DNA from: Actinotalea sp.
GTDB taxonomy: Bacteria; Actinomycetota; Actinomycetes; Actinomycetales; Cellulomonadaceae
Assembly (NCBI GenBank): GCA_014360395.1
Contig: JACIXM010000039.1
Location: 1-5,156 of the forward strand
Reading direction: 5' to 3'
DNA: 5,156 bases
Below the pieces are notes generated by a model. That model was not told the origin of the DNA. It searched no databases and saw only the letters and a program-made list of their open reading frames with translations. Each line of letters opens with the position of its first letter. Positions within the stretch are counted from its first letter, which is position 1. Shown piece after piece: positions 5,041 to 5,156 of this stretch. The translations under genes were made by a program, and so were the position numbers.

Positions 5041-5156
5041 ATGTCAAGCGGCTTGCGGTAGGTGTGCCGCGACCGTGCTCGGTGTCTGGTTGAGGAGGTT
5101 GAAGACGACGCGGGCGAGGCGTCGTTTGAGGGCGCGCAGGGCTTCCATGGTGGTGT
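5041..5156 (-). mobile_element. End of an IS110-family insertion sequence (partial)
   Basis: The transposase tail marks the 3' side of an insertion element that extends beyond the right edge. The exact boundary cannot be placed because IS110-group elements lack obvious terminal inverted repeats and usually make no target duplication. Only 3 nt separate the stop codon from the neighbour's Shine-Dalgarno, so the 3' non-coding end must be very short, or else overlap that gene's leader. A small inverted repeat, CAAGC-G-GCTTG, spans 5045-5055. Confidence 0.6.
5044..5156 (-). CDS. IS110-family transposase, C-terminal fragment (cut by window edge)
   Basis: Only the last 36 residues and the stop are visible: TTMEALRALKRRLARVV, then FNLLNQTPSTVAAHLPQAA. 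The EALRALKRRLxxVV pattern is characteristic of the C-terminus of IS110/IS116/IS902-type transposases, where it follows the Transposase_20 domain. Those enzymes combine an N-terminal RuvC-like DEDD domain with a C-terminal catalytic serine, and both lie outside the window. The frame is open to the edge, so the gene probably continues to the right; whether it is intact cannot be judged. Eight of 36 codons end in A or T (for example AAA, CGA, ACA, CTA, CAA), against 3 in the first 36 codons of the adjacent gene, consistent with an imported element. The family call rests on the tail motif alone. Confidence 0.75.
   Translation of the reverse strand, partial: TTMEALRALKRRLARVVFNLLNQTPSTVAAHLPQAA

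Noticed and set aside
4482..5093. 203-aa plus-strand open frame antisense to the acidic-protein gene
   Set aside because: It is a Ser/Arg-rich translation with no family signature. The minus strand has a proper ribosome binding site and resident codon use.
1..5156. CRISPR array, tRNA/rRNA genes, defence-system genes
   Set aside because: I saw no regularly spaced identical repeats with unique spacers, no cloverleaf-like or rRNA-like sequence, and no defence-type enzyme motifs in either strand.

Overview
This window comes from a very high-GC, Gram-positive-type actinobacterium. Nearly every codon of the resident genes ends in G or C, Shine-Dalgarno sites are AGGAG-like, GTG starts are common, and the protein families (PspC domain, LiaF-like C-terminal domain, PspC-linked histidine kinase) are typical of Actinobacteria. 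A Cellulomonas-like member of the Micrococcales is my guess from overall look only; no species marker is present.

Layout. Positions 1-140 hold no gene I can support, but carry two tandem perfect hairpins that look like a terminator. Positions 141-2124 (minus strand) are a two-gene operon: a 516-aa multi-pass membrane protein (N-terminal PspC domain, long Pro/Gly/Ser/Thr-rich linker, second membrane block, C-terminal LiaF/Toastrack-like beta-repeat domain), followed one base later by a 143-aa protein with two membrane helices. Positions 2125-2263 are a divergent regulatory region with four same-strand copies of CCCTGA spaced 11, 23 and 23 bp. Positions 2264-4257 (plus strand) are a two-gene operon: a PspC-domain sensor histidine kinase of the HisKA_3/LiaS type, overlapping by 4 nt a LuxR/NarL-type response regulator. 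Positions 4258-4370 hold several hairpins between convergent genes. Positions 4370-5029 (minus strand) encode an unrecognised, very acidic, lysine-free soluble protein. Positions 5044-5156 (minus strand) are the C-terminal tail of an IS110-family transposase that runs off the right edge; its stop codon lies three bases from the Shine-Dalgarno of the acidic-protein gene.

How the genes work together. The central four genes form a LiaFSR/PspC-type cell-envelope stress module. The kinase senses the membrane through its PspC and transmembrane region and phosphorylates the regulator. The regulator most likely binds the repeats in the divergent region to control the PspC-Toastrack protein and the small membrane protein, and perhaps the kinase operon itself. 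PspC domains face each other across the shared promoter, one in the putative effector or inhibitor and one in the sensor. The module type is known in Actinobacteria. The less ordinary points are the phased repeats, signs that the 516-aa protein may be a fusion, and the mobile-element tail placed directly before the acidic gene's ribosome binding site.
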